Assembly: GCA_965221345.1 (NCBI GenBank)
Contig: CBDCSD010000002.1
Location: 310,001-374,000, forward strand
From: Bin5 sp965221345
GTDB lineage: Bacteria; Chloroflexota; Anaerolineae; Caldilineales; Caldilineaceae
DNA length: 64,000 nucleotides
Direction of reading: 5' to 3'
In this document: positions 51,536 to 59,364 of the stretch, in pieces
Layout of the letters: every line of letters starts with the position of its first letter
Position numbering within the stretch: the stretch's first letter is position 1
Notes under the pieces: generated by a model
What the model was told of the DNA's origin: nothing
What the model saw: only the letters and a program-made list of their open reading frames with translations
The model's database searches: none
Translations under genes and position numbers: made by a program

Positions 51536-52018
51536 TTATGGGTCGTCTGCGGTGATGGGCATGATGTAGTTGATCTGACGGGCTACTTCCTTGAAGCCGA
51601 AGTCGGGGTAGAAGTTTGCGCCGACGTCGTTTTGGTCCAGAGTCTCGATGCGGGCGTAGGTCATGCCTTCGGCTGCGAGGTAGGCGACAGCCTCTTCGAG
51701 CAGGCGGCGGCCGATGCCACGCTGCTGGAATGCGGGCAGGACGGCAAAGTTGGGGATTCCGCCGATGCGGGTGGCCGGATCGACTCGTGTGCTGATGTAG
51801 CCGACGATCTGTCCATCCACTTCAGCGACGAGGATGCCTGCTGCGTTGATTGCGGCATCGTCGTCGATGTGGCGCTTCTTGCGCCAGCGCCAATCCTTGC
51901 CGTGGATAAGCCCGTGCAGCTGCTCGATGTTCTGGTCGATGGAAACGCCGTCAAAACAGATGGCGGTGATGGTCTTCAGCGTTTCCAGATCTGACGGTCG
52001 AAAGGGTCGAATTTTCAT
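51536..52018 (-). CDS. GNAT-family N-acetyltransferase
   Basis: 160 residues, GGGAGA 6 bases before the ATG. Acetyl-CoA-binding motif LPAFQQRGIGRRLLEEAV (Q/R-x-x-G-x-G/A), preceded by GYISTRVDPATRIGG and followed by ARIETLDQNDVGANFYPDFG. The substrate is not predictable. It lies between the propeller protein copy 2 and the Gfo/Idh/MocA tandem on the same strand. Confidence 0.88.
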   Translation of the reverse strand: MKIRPFRPSDLETLKTITAICFDGVSIDQNIEQLHGLIHGKDWRWRKKRHIDDDAAINAAGILVAEVDGQIVGYISTRVDPATRIGGIPNFAVLPAFQQRGIGRRLLEEAVAYLAAEGMTYARIETLDQNDVGANFYPDFGFKEVARQINYIMPITADDP

Positions 52019-52074
52019 CGATGTCTCCCTGGCGGCGCTGCGGACAGGATGGCAGGCATCAGCCGGTTCCCGTC

Positions 52075-53529
52075 CTACTCCACAAAGCGGAAGGCGTAGA
52101 CGTCGGCATCGTGCAGCACGAAGCGCAGGCGCACGATTTCACCGCTGAAATTGCTGACATCGGCGCCCTGTGTCCAGCGCACGGTCCGGTCGAGGTCGTC
52201 CCCCAGAAGCTCGACACAGTCCTCCAGGCCAAAACCATCTATGGCCTTATCGACCTGCCCGTGCAGCATCTCCACGCGTACGCTGCCTGCGGCCGAGGCG
52301 GAGAAGTTCAGTTCCAGGTTGTTGCCGCGGAACCTGATGGGTTTTGTGATCATCGCGCCGCCGCTGGGGGGAGCATGAAGCGAAACGAAGCCGTCCACGC
52401 GGAGGGTGTAGCGGCGCTGGCTCACTCCCGGCCCGCGCCAATAACCTTCGCTGGCGTACATCGAAAGCTCGTCGGGCGCGCCGGCGAACAGGGAGCGGGT
52501 GGTGACAAGGCCCCAGTTCTGGTAGTTGTCGCCGTAGGTCCAGTTGTCCTGCGGGCGCAGTCCCGGGCGGATGAATGCCTCGGGCCAGATGTTGAATTCA
52601 AGACCGTCGCGGCTGCTCATGAAGAGGCCGTCGGTGACGGCGGCGCCGTGGCGTTCTTGGGCGTCGGCGCGGAGGCGGCGATGCTCCTGTTCGGGCAGGT
52701 CCTCGATGGCAGGCGACCAGGGACGTTCGACGTAGCGGGCGGGGAAGCCGACAAACAGGTGGGGGGCGCGGTAGTAGGGCTTGATCTGATTGGTGTACAG
52801 TTCGGCGATGCGGGTGGGGTTGTAGTCGATAAAGACCGGCTCGCTCCAGTTGAGGAAATCGGGCGAGACGCAGGTCATGATATCGCGGCCGTGGCGGAAA
52901 TCGCGGTGGTAGTCACGATATTCGCCGCGCTCTGCGTCCCAGAAGGCGAGGTTCTGGGAGTCGAAATAGCCCTTGGTGATGACGGGTTCGTCATGCATCT
53001 GCGTCCAGTGGATGCCGTCGGGTGAGCAGAGCGCGAAAAGGCCTTTGTATCCTCTGTTGTTGGCGAACGCCTTGTATCTTTGCGAGGCCGGTGCATCGGG
53101 ATTGGGGTCCTTGAACGGCGCGAAGTTGATGGCCGGGCTGCTGTCGTCACGTGCATCGAGGATTATGTTGTTGTGGCGCGACCCGTCGTACTCGACGAGG
53201 CCCAGGTCCGGCTTGCTCCAGCGGATGCCGTCACTGCTTTCGGCCACACAGACGACTTCGGGGTGGGCAAATTCCAGGGAACCGGAGTCGAGGGTAAAGT
53301 GCCAGCCGCGGTAGTACATGAGATAGCGGTCATCGTCCTGGAAGACGGTCACGTATCCGGAGGCGTTGCCCTCCCAGGGCGCGTCCGTTTCCAGGGCTAT
53401 TTCTTGCGGAACGGGGCGGTGGAGGCGCAGTTCAGCGTCGCGGGTCATGGCGGCGATGAGATAATCGTCGACCATCAGTTCGCGACGGGAGCCGATATCG
53501 ATAACAGCGCTACTGTGTGTAGAGGTCAT
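52075..53529 (-). CDS. Beta-propeller glycosidase-like protein (GH43/GH32-type), copy 2
   Basis: 484 residues from the ATG at 53529 with GGGAGC upstream. Same layout as 43180-44682: VAESSDGIRWSKPDLGLVEY, DGIHWTQMHDEPVITKGYFD, CVSPDFLNWSEPVF, FMSSRDGLEFNIWPEAFIRP; ending VRLRFVLHDADVYAFRFVE. Five-bladed propeller followed by a sandwich domain. The paralogue pair sits about 9 kb apart, each next to oxidoreductases, which suggests two related sugar-use units. Catalytic residues are not assigned. Confidence 0.72.
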   Translation of the reverse strand: MTSTHSSAVIDIGSRRELMVDDYLIAAMTRDAELRLHRPVPQEIALETDAPWEGNASGYVTVFQDDDRYLMYYRGWHFTLDSGSLEFAHPEVVCVAESSDGIRWSKPDLGLVEYDGSRHNNIILDARDDSSPAINFAPFKDPNPDAPASQRYKAFANNRGYKGLFALCSPDGIHWTQMHDEPVITKGYFDSQNLAFWDAERGEYRDYHRDFRHGRDIMTCVSPDFLNWSEPVFIDYNPTRIAELYTNQIKPYYRAPHLFVGFPARYVERPWSPAIEDLPEQEHRRLRADAQERHGAAVTDGLFMSSRDGLEFNIWPEAFIRPGLRPQDNWTYGDNYQNWGLVTTRSLFAGAPDELSMYASEGYWRGPGVSQRRYTLRVDGFVSLHAPPSGGAMITKPIRFRGNNLELNFSASAAGSVRVEMLHGQVDKAIDGFGLEDCVELLGDDLDRTVRWTQGADVSNFSGEIVRLRFVLHDADVYAFRFVE

Positions 53530-53641
53530 GGCTGCTCCCTTTTTCTTATGCAATTCTGCGCTTGTCCGGTCCGGGCAGTTTCGCTATGAAAAGCGCTTGT
53601 CTCAACCCAGGCGTTGGGCCCTAGCTGCCCGGATGGGGCGC

Positions 53642-54508
53642 TCAGGCCGGTGTCATACCGATGCGATCAAGCCGTTGTTTGGCCTCGGCGTACACGTCCG
53701 GGGGAAGTGGGCCGGCCAGTAGGGCTTGCACATTTTCTGCAAGATGCTTGGGATTGGTTGTGCCGACGATAGTGGTATGGACGTCAGGATGGGTCAACGT
53801 ATAACGCAGGATGAAAGATGTGTCGCTTTCGTCCGCTTGCTGCAAGTCGGTTAGCCCGGCCTCCGCAAACGCCTGCCAGCGAACCGATGTGCCCAGACCG
53901 ACGCCCGGCTTGCCGAGGGCTACGCCGCCGCGGATGATGGTGCCGGCGCCGGCCTGCGCGGTGGTGGTCAGCCAGTTTTCGTGGTCGCGCTCAAGCGCGG
54001 AATAGGGAATTTGGTAGACGTCGAATACGTCCCAGCTGAGGTAGGTGGGCAGGTGGGGCAGGGTGGTGGACATGCCGATCCAGCGCACTTTGCCCTGGGT
54101 GCGCATGTCTTGCAGCGCCTCAACCAGATCTCCCTGCTCACATTCGGCCACGGAAGGGTTGTGCAGTTGCATCACGTCGACGTAGTCGACGCGCAGGCGT
54201 TCCAGGCTTTCGTGCAGGCCGCGGAACAGGTTTTCTCTGGTCCAGATATGTCCATCGGGATGGCAGCCGCACTTGGTGGCCAGGACGAATTCATCGCGGC
54301 GGTGACGGAGGAAGCGGCCGATCATCTCCTCGCTGTTGCCGTAATCGTTGGCGGTGTCGATAAAGTTTATGCCGGCGTCGAGGACGGCGTTGAGCTGGGC
54401 ATCCATCTGTTGATCGGTCATGGAGCGCCGATGCCCTGAGCCAAATCCAAGCCGGGTAACCTGCAGGCCGGTACGACCGAGAGTTGCGGTGGGGAGAATA
54501 TTGGACAT
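53642..54508 (-). CDS. Aldo/keto reductase
   Basis: 288 residues from the ATG at 54508 (AAAGG upstream); the longer frame to 54571 is unsupported. (beta/alpha)8 barrel with FIDTANDYGNSEEMIGRFLR (catalytic Asp and Tyr), ATKCGCHPDG (Lys) and DVMQLHNPS (His); the C-terminal part TIVGTTNPKHLAENVQ is typical. It reduces carbonyls or oxidises sugar alcohols with NADPH. It precedes nothing closely linked and follows the PhyH gene on the same strand. Confidence 0.9.
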   Translation of the reverse strand: MSNILPTATLGRTGLQVTRLGFGSGHRRSMTDQQMDAQLNAVLDAGINFIDTANDYGNSEEMIGRFLRHRRDEFVLATKCGCHPDGHIWTRENLFRGLHESLERLRVDYVDVMQLHNPSVAECEQGDLVEALQDMRTQGKVRWIGMSTTLPHLPTYLSWDVFDVYQIPYSALERDHENWLTTTAQAGAGTIIRGGVALGKPGVGLGTSVRWQAFAEAGLTDLQQADESDTSFILRYTLTHPDVHTTIVGTTNPKHLAENVQALLAGPLPPDVYAEAKQRLDRIGMTPA

Positions 54509-54583
54509 CGTGAGCCTTTCGTGGATGTGGTATCGGGTCGGAGACCAATCGATTTGCGGGCCGCTGGCCATTGGCCGCTGCGG

Positions 54584-55381
54584 TTATACTCGCCCCGGGA
54601 TTTCCTTGCCGCGGATGAGCATGAAAGGTGTGTTGCCCTTGCGCGGCGTACCTTCGACCTGTGCGCGATGCGTTTCGTCGACAATGCCGAGGTAGCTTGT
54701 CTGGGCATCGATGTAGTGGAGGGCGAGGCCGCGGCGGCGGTTGGGGGTGGTGTTGGCTTCGGTACGATGGAAGTTGAGACCATGGTGGAACATGCAGTGG
54801 CCGGCTTTCAATTCGACCGGGACCGGGTCGGCCAGGTGCGGCAGGGCCAGGAATCGCTCCTTGTAGTCGGGGGCGATCGGCCCCGATTTGTGGCTGCCGG
54901 GGATGACGGTCATGCAGCCGTTGTCGACGGTAGCGTCGTCGAGGGCCACCCAGCAGCTGACATGGTTCTGGGGCGCGAACATAGGCCAGGCGACCGAGTC
55001 CTGGTGCCAGTCGGTCACGGTGCCGAAGAAGCGGGGCTTCATCATGAGCTGATCGGCATAGAACTTGATATCGGGGCCGAGCAGGACCTCGATCACATCG
55101 ACGATCGCCGGGTTTTTGGCCGCGGCCTCAAAGAGGTCATCGTGGTAGCAGAGATAGACCATCTTGCGAATCATGTCGATGCGCGGGTCGGTTGTCTTCT
55201 TGCCGTCACGGAATGCGGCTTCGAACTGAATATAACGCGACGGCACGTGCGTGAGACGTCCGGCCGCGATGTCTTCGCTGCGCTGGCGGAGGGCTTGGAT
55301 CTCCTCGTCCGACAGCACGCGGCCGTAGGGCAGATAGCCATTTTCGTCAAAAAACTGTTTCTGTTCGGCTGTCAGGCTCAT
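54584..55381 (-). CDS. Phytanoyl-CoA dioxygenase (PhyH) family protein, copy 1
   Basis: 265 residues from the ATG at 55381 with AGGAG 8 bases upstream. Fe(II)/2-oxoglutarate oxygenase: start LTAEQKQFFDENGYLPYGRV, iron ligands His126 and Asp128 (TDWHQDSVAWP) and His205 (HGLNFHRTEANTT), and the 2-oxoglutarate Arg in NRRRGLALHY. It hydroxylates an unknown substrate; the family is expanded in sponge-associated and soil bacteria. A second copy, 56423-57199, lies upstream with two small genes between. Confidence 0.9.
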   Translation of the reverse strand: MSLTAEQKQFFDENGYLPYGRVLSDEEIQALRQRSEDIAAGRLTHVPSRYIQFEAAFRDGKKTTDPRIDMIRKMVYLCYHDDLFEAAAKNPAIVDVIEVLLGPDIKFYADQLMMKPRFFGTVTDWHQDSVAWPMFAPQNHVSCWVALDDATVDNGCMTVIPGSHKSGPIAPDYKERFLALPHLADPVPVELKAGHCMFHHGLNFHRTEANTTPNRRRGLALHYIDAQTSYLGIVDETHRAQVEGTPRKGNTPFMLIRGKEIPGRV

Positions 55382-55488
55382 GGTGGATCTCCTGGTTATT
55401 AAATTGGCCAGTGGCCTGCGGTTTGGGGCAGGTATGGGCAGGGGCAACTGACAACTACGTATTGTGACGGCCTGTCACGAAATATCTT

Positions 55489-55905
55489 TCAACGGCGCAA
55501 GATTTTGGGCAAGAGTAACTGTACGCCGAGTACGCCCAACAGTCCAAACACAAGACAGGGTGCGAACAGCAAGAAACTGCGTTGGACCGCATAGAAAAAG
55601 ACGAGGTCGGAAAACAGTAGTTCGACAAAGGGGATACTGCTGCCCAACACTCCCCAGGTCGCATAGGCCCAGAAGCCGCCGAAAAGCAGCGCGCTCACAA
55701 CAGAGGCAATCAAATACAAGTGGAGTGCTTCGCTTTCGGCCAGAGCGAGGAGCGCCCCGCACAGCGCGGCGACGATGCTGAGCGCGAGCATATCGGCCGG
55801 CCAGGCGACATAGTCGCGCAGATGAGAAAGGGAGATCAATCCCATGTAAGCCAGAATTGCGGCGGCGGCGATGACGGCCATGGATTGTCGAAGAATCAGG
55901 TTCAT
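55489..55905 (-). CDS. Small membrane protein, four predicted helices
   Basis: 138 residues. Hydrophobic segments: MAVIAAAAILAYMGLISL, DMLALSIVAALCGALLALA, LYLIASVVSALLFGGFWAYA, FAPCLVFGLLGVLGVQLLL. Its ATG overlaps the stop of the LEA-like gene by 4 bases (ATGA), so the two are translationally coupled. No family is recognised. Last gene of the PhyH-LEA-membrane unit. Confidence 0.72.
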   Translation of the reverse strand: MNLILRQSMAVIAAAAILAYMGLISLSHLRDYVAWPADMLALSIVAALCGALLALAESEALHLYLIASVVSALLFGGFWAYATWGVLGSSIPFVELLFSDLVFFYAVQRSFLLFAPCLVFGLLGVLGVQLLLPKILRR

Positions 55906-56426
55906 TGTTGGGCAGCCCGCAGCCGCACCAGGCGCTCATCGCGCCCGTGGGGATGAATCAGCCGGAATCCGGCCTCTGCGGACCAGGAATGCTCCTGGTG
56001 CGCGGCCATGATCAAATCGAGATCAAATATATGCAGTAGAAACTCCATGTCCAGATGTTCGTGGGGGGCGAGTGTGCGATCAATGGTGGAAGCGCGGCTA
56101 TAGAGGGAACGGTCCAGATCGGGGTCGCCGTCGCGCCAAGTGCTGTAGCTGCCGCCGATGCGCGTTCCGTTCAGGTGCAAGTCAAAAAAATAGCTGTTGA
56201 TACGGATTGGCAACTCCGATCGGTTGTGCAGCCTGAACTGTACGATGAGTTGGGGGCTGTCAGTTGCGCTGCGGCGCACATCGGTAATCTCCAACTCCAG
56301 ACTTCTGACGCTGGCGAGCGAAGTGACATAGTTGGAGACGGCCTGCCAGCTTGCTGCCAGGGCGATGAGGCCCAAGAGAACAAGAGAGATATGGGCAACA
56401 CGCGACACTATAGGGTGTTCGATCAA
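55902..56426 (-). CDS. LEA14/WHy-like beta-domain protein with N-terminal membrane anchor
   Basis: 174 residues from a TTG (56426) that overlaps the stop of PhyH copy 2 (TTGA). One N-terminal membrane helix (HISLVLLGLIALAASWQAV), then an immunoglobulin-like sandwich of the kind seen in LEA type 2 proteins: SLELEITDVRRSATDSPQLI, LHNRSELPIRINSYFFDLHL, LDMEFLLHIFDLDLIMAA. Such domains occur in stress-related or membrane-associated proteins. The assignment is tentative. Confidence 0.6.
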   Translation of the reverse strand: MIEHPIVSRVAHISLVLLGLIALAASWQAVSNYVTSLASVRSLELEITDVRRSATDSPQLIVQFRLHNRSELPIRINSYFFDLHLNGTRIGGSYSTWRDGDPDLDRSLYSRASTIDRTLAPHEHLDMEFLLHIFDLDLIMAAHQEHSWSAEAGFRLIHPHGRDERLVRLRAAQQ

Positions 56427-57199
56427 ACATACCCTGCGTAGGAGTTGCCCCGGACGGCGATGTAGTCAACATGGACCTCTTCAGATGTACTCAGGTCCCT
56501 TGTCTTGGCCATCATGTAGTGCAAAGCCCAGGCGCGTCGGCGCTCTGTCGAAGTATTCGGACTGGAATAGTGCAAGTTCAGGCTATGGAAGAGGAGGCAG
56601 CCGCCGGCCGGGACAGGTACCGGCACTTCCCGCGCCCTCATCTCTTCGGTCAGCAACTGCGGAAGATGCTTCAACTGGAGGAGGCCGAAGGTCTGGCTAT
56701 CGGGGATGCAGCGGATGCAGCCATTTTCGAGTGTAGCCTCATCGAGTGCGATCCAGCAGGTGATTTGGTTCTGGGGGATGAGGAATGGCCACGACGCCGA
56801 GTCCTGGTGATACTCCTTGACGGAGCCATGTCCAGGCGGCTTCATAAAGATCTGATCCCCAAGCAGTTTGATATCGGGCTCGTCAAACAGTTCGGCAATC
56901 AGGTCGACGATTTTTTGCTTTTTTGCGATGGCGAGAAAGCTCTCGTGGATGGAGGCGGGGAAGTTGATTTTGCGCAGTTCGTCCAACGGGCTGGCTGCCT
57001 GCACCTCGCCGCGTGCCACCGTCGCTTCTTTCTCCAGGACGGGAATCCCCTTGATGTCGGCCGCAATTTCGACGCGGCCATAGGCTATATCTTCAGTCAA
57101 CTGCTGGAGTTGTGCCAGTTCCTCTGCATTAAGCAGGGAGGGGTAGGGCAAGAAGCCGTCCCGCCAAAAATTTGCCTTCTGCTCCGGCGTCAGAATCAT
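56423..57199 (-). CDS. Phytanoyl-CoA dioxygenase (PhyH) family protein, copy 2
   Basis: 258 residues, GGAGGA 6 bases before the ATG. Fe(II)/2-oxoglutarate oxygenase: start LTPEQKANFWRDGFLPYPSL, iron ligands His131 and Asp133 (EYHQDSASWPF) and His210 (NLHYSSPNTS), then RRRAWALHYMM. About 40% of positions agree with copy 1. It lies about 80 bases after the stop of the ABC permease gene, so it could be read from the transporter operon, and its stop overlaps the LEA-like gene. Confidence 0.9.
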   Translation of the reverse strand: MILTPEQKANFWRDGFLPYPSLLNAEELAQLQQLTEDIAYGRVEIAADIKGIPVLEKEATVARGEVQAASPLDELRKINFPASIHESFLAIAKKQKIVDLIAELFDEPDIKLLGDQIFMKPPGHGSVKEYHQDSASWPFLIPQNQITCWIALDEATLENGCIRCIPDSQTFGLLQLKHLPQLLTEEMRAREVPVPVPAGGCLLFHSLNLHYSSPNTSTERRRAWALHYMMAKTRDLSTSEEVHVDYIAVRGNSYAGYV

Positions 57200-57280
57200 C
57201 TTTTCCTCCGAGCTACAGTGGCCAGTGGATCGTGTTCAGTGAAAGACCTTGCGCCAGTAGCAAAAGCGGCGACCGGCGTA

Positions 57281-58207
57281 TCAGTCCAGGCTCATGCGCG
57301 GGTCGAGAGCATCCCGAAGGCCGTCGCCGATGAAGTTGATGGCCAGCACGCAGATGGTAATCATCAGGCCGGGCGGGACCCAGAACCAGAGCATGTTCTC
57401 GATAATCTGGATATTTCGGGCTTCGTTGAGCATGTTGCCCCAGCTGGGGGTCGGCACCTGCACGCCGAGGCCGAGAAAACTGAGGCCGGCCTCGGTGAGG
57501 ATGGCGCCGGCGATGCCAAAGCTGGCGGCAACGGTGATTGGCGCCACGACATTGGGCAGGATGTGACGAATAATGATCCATCTCTGCTCCACGCCTACGG
57601 CTTGGGCGGCCATGACATAGTCGGTTTCACGAATGGAAAGAATCAGGCTGCGCACAAGGCGGCAGACCCCCGTCCAGCCGATCAGGCCGATCGCGAGCAT
57701 AGAGTTAAAGATGCCAGGACCAATGAAAGATACGATCGTGATCAGGATGATGAGGGTGGGGAAGGCCATGAAAGTGTCGGTGATCCGCATGATCAGGGAA
57801 TCAACCCGGCCGCCGTAGTACCCGGCTACGCTGCCCAGAATCGTGCCGATAGTGACAAAGAGGGCGACGGCGACGATACCCACCGACATCGAGACGCGAC
57901 CGCCATAGACCACGCGGCTCCAGACGTCGCGCCCGGTGAGATCGGTGCCCAACAGATGTCCTTCCTCGCCAGGAGCCAGGCCGATTTCTCTGATTTCGAT
58001 ACGGTGAGGATGGATGGGGGCCACGACCGACGCCAGCGGGAAGGCCACAAGAATCAACAGAATCATCAGGGCAGCGCTCGCCAGGGCCAGCTTGTGACGA
58101 CGAAATCGACGCCAAGCCCGCCGACGCTGCGAGGCTGCTCCGCCATCAGCCGAATCGAGTGAGGCGGTTAGCTCCTGGAGTCCTTCAGCTTTGCCTTCAA
58201 CGCTCAT
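57281..58207 (-). CDS. dppC: Peptide-type ABC transporter permease (DppC-like)
   Basis: 308 residues. Long polar N-terminus then LALASAALMILLILVAFPLA; GRVSMSVGIVAVALFVTIGT and further segments give five to six helices. The coupling loop is AAQAVGVEQRWIIIRHILPN, the DppC/OppC form that contacts the ATPase. The ribosome site is weak. Partner of the DppB-like permease and of the two binding proteins upstream; genes for the ATPases (DppD/F) are not in the window, so the transporter relies on ATPases elsewhere. Confidence 0.92.
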   Translation of the reverse strand: MSVEGKAEGLQELTASLDSADGGAASQRRRAWRRFRRHKLALASAALMILLILVAFPLASVVAPIHPHRIEIREIGLAPGEEGHLLGTDLTGRDVWSRVVYGGRVSMSVGIVAVALFVTIGTILGSVAGYYGGRVDSLIMRITDTFMAFPTLIILITIVSFIGPGIFNSMLAIGLIGWTGVCRLVRSLILSIRETDYVMAAQAVGVEQRWIIIRHILPNVVAPITVAASFGIAGAILTEAGLSFLGLGVQVPTPSWGNMLNEARNIQIIENMLWFWVPPGLMITICVLAINFIGDGLRDALDPRMSLD

Positions 58208-58293
58208 GGCAAACTCTGAGTCTTGCTGTCAATAATTGTCCGCGGCCAGAAGTCCGGCAGGCGGGATCGACAGCGGTCAAAATGAAGAGTTTA

Positions 58294-59277
58294 TTATTCA
58301 TAGCGGATGCGGGGGTCGATACTCCCATAGGTTAAATCTGTAATGAGGTTGCTAAAGACGATGACAAAAGCGGAGACTAGAGTCATACCCATGATGAGGG
58401 GATAGTCGCGCGTGGCAACCCCGTCAAGATAGAGAATGCCCATTCCGGGCCAGTTGAAAATGGTCTCGATGATGATTGCGCCGCCGAAAAGGCCGGGTAG
58501 GCGCAGACCGATGATGGTGATCACCGGCAGGAGGGCGTTGCGCAGGGTATGGCGAAGAATCACTACTTTTTCGCTCAACCCTTTGCTGCGGGCGACGGTG
58601 ATATAGTCGAGCCGAACGACCTCGAGCACGCTGGAACGGGTGTAGCGCATAATCCCGGCAGTTGTCTCCAGGCCCAACACGGCCGCCGGCAGGGCCAGAT
58701 AACGAAGGCGATCCAGCATGGTCTCCCAGAGGCCAAAATCTCTGCCGATGGTGGAATAGCCACTGGTCGGCAGCCAACCCAATTTCAATGAGAACAGATA
58801 GATGACGCCAATGGCTGCAAAAAAGCCTGGAATGGAGATGGCGATGAAAGTCAGGAAAGTGAGCACATAGTCGGGCGTAGTGTACTGATTCAAGGCCGAG
58901 AAGATGCCCAGGGGGATACCGAGAATCACAGAAATCGCCATGGCAACGGCCATAAGGCGCAAGGTTGCGGGCAGACGCCGCGCAACCTCATCAGCGACCG
59001 GGATTTTGCTGCGGATGCGCACGCCCAGATTGCCTTGGAGGAGGCCGCCCATCCAACTGAAATAGCGAATGTACGCCGGTCGGTCCAACCCGTACTTTTT
59101 GCGCAACGCTTCTGCGTTAGAGCCTTCATCTCCTCCGACACCCGTTTCCGGGTTCATGAGGATCATGGCTGCCACAGCGTCGCCCGGGGCAAGTTCGGTG
59201 AAGGAAAAGGTGATGATGGTAATGCCAAGAAGCACGGGCAGCATCTGGACGATGCGGCGAAGGATGTAGCGATTCAT
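58294..59277 (-). CDS. dppB: Peptide-type ABC transporter permease (DppB-like)
   Basis: 327 residues. Start MNRYILRRIVQMLPVLLGIT; TFLTFIAISIPGFFAAIGVI and four more helices; coupling loop ARSKGLSEKVVILRHTLRNA. Typical DppB/OppB protein. Its start (ATG at 59277) and the preceding bases are duplicated at about 61448-61496, between the two binding-protein genes. Transcription order is binding proteins, DppB, DppC, PhyH. Confidence 0.92.
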   Translation of the reverse strand: MNRYILRRIVQMLPVLLGITIITFSFTELAPGDAVAAMILMNPETGVGGDEGSNAEALRKKYGLDRPAYIRYFSWMGGLLQGNLGVRIRSKIPVADEVARRLPATLRLMAVAMAISVILGIPLGIFSALNQYTTPDYVLTFLTFIAISIPGFFAAIGVIYLFSLKLGWLPTSGYSTIGRDFGLWETMLDRLRYLALPAAVLGLETTAGIMRYTRSSVLEVVRLDYITVARSKGLSEKVVILRHTLRNALLPVITIIGLRLPGLFGGAIIIETIFNWPGMGILYLDGVATRDYPLIMGMTLVSAFVIVFSNLITDLTYGSIDPRIRYE

Positions 59278-59303
59278 GGGCAGACCCAGTAGTGAGTAGA
59301 GAG

Positions 59304-59339
59304 GAGTGAAGAGTGAGAAACGGGTCTCACTCTTCGCTC
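59304..59339. repeat. Hairpin between the binding-protein gene and dppB
   Basis: 15-base arms GAGTGAAGAGTGAGA and TCTCACTCTTCGCTC (one mismatch) with a 6-base loop, between the stop of the binding protein (59365) and dppB. It has no clear U-tract, so it may reduce read-through or stabilise mRNA rather than terminate. It belongs to the GAGTGAAGAGTGAG repeat family. Confidence 0.55.
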
Positions 59340-59364
59340 CTCATTCCGCAATACTCGCGGTTCG

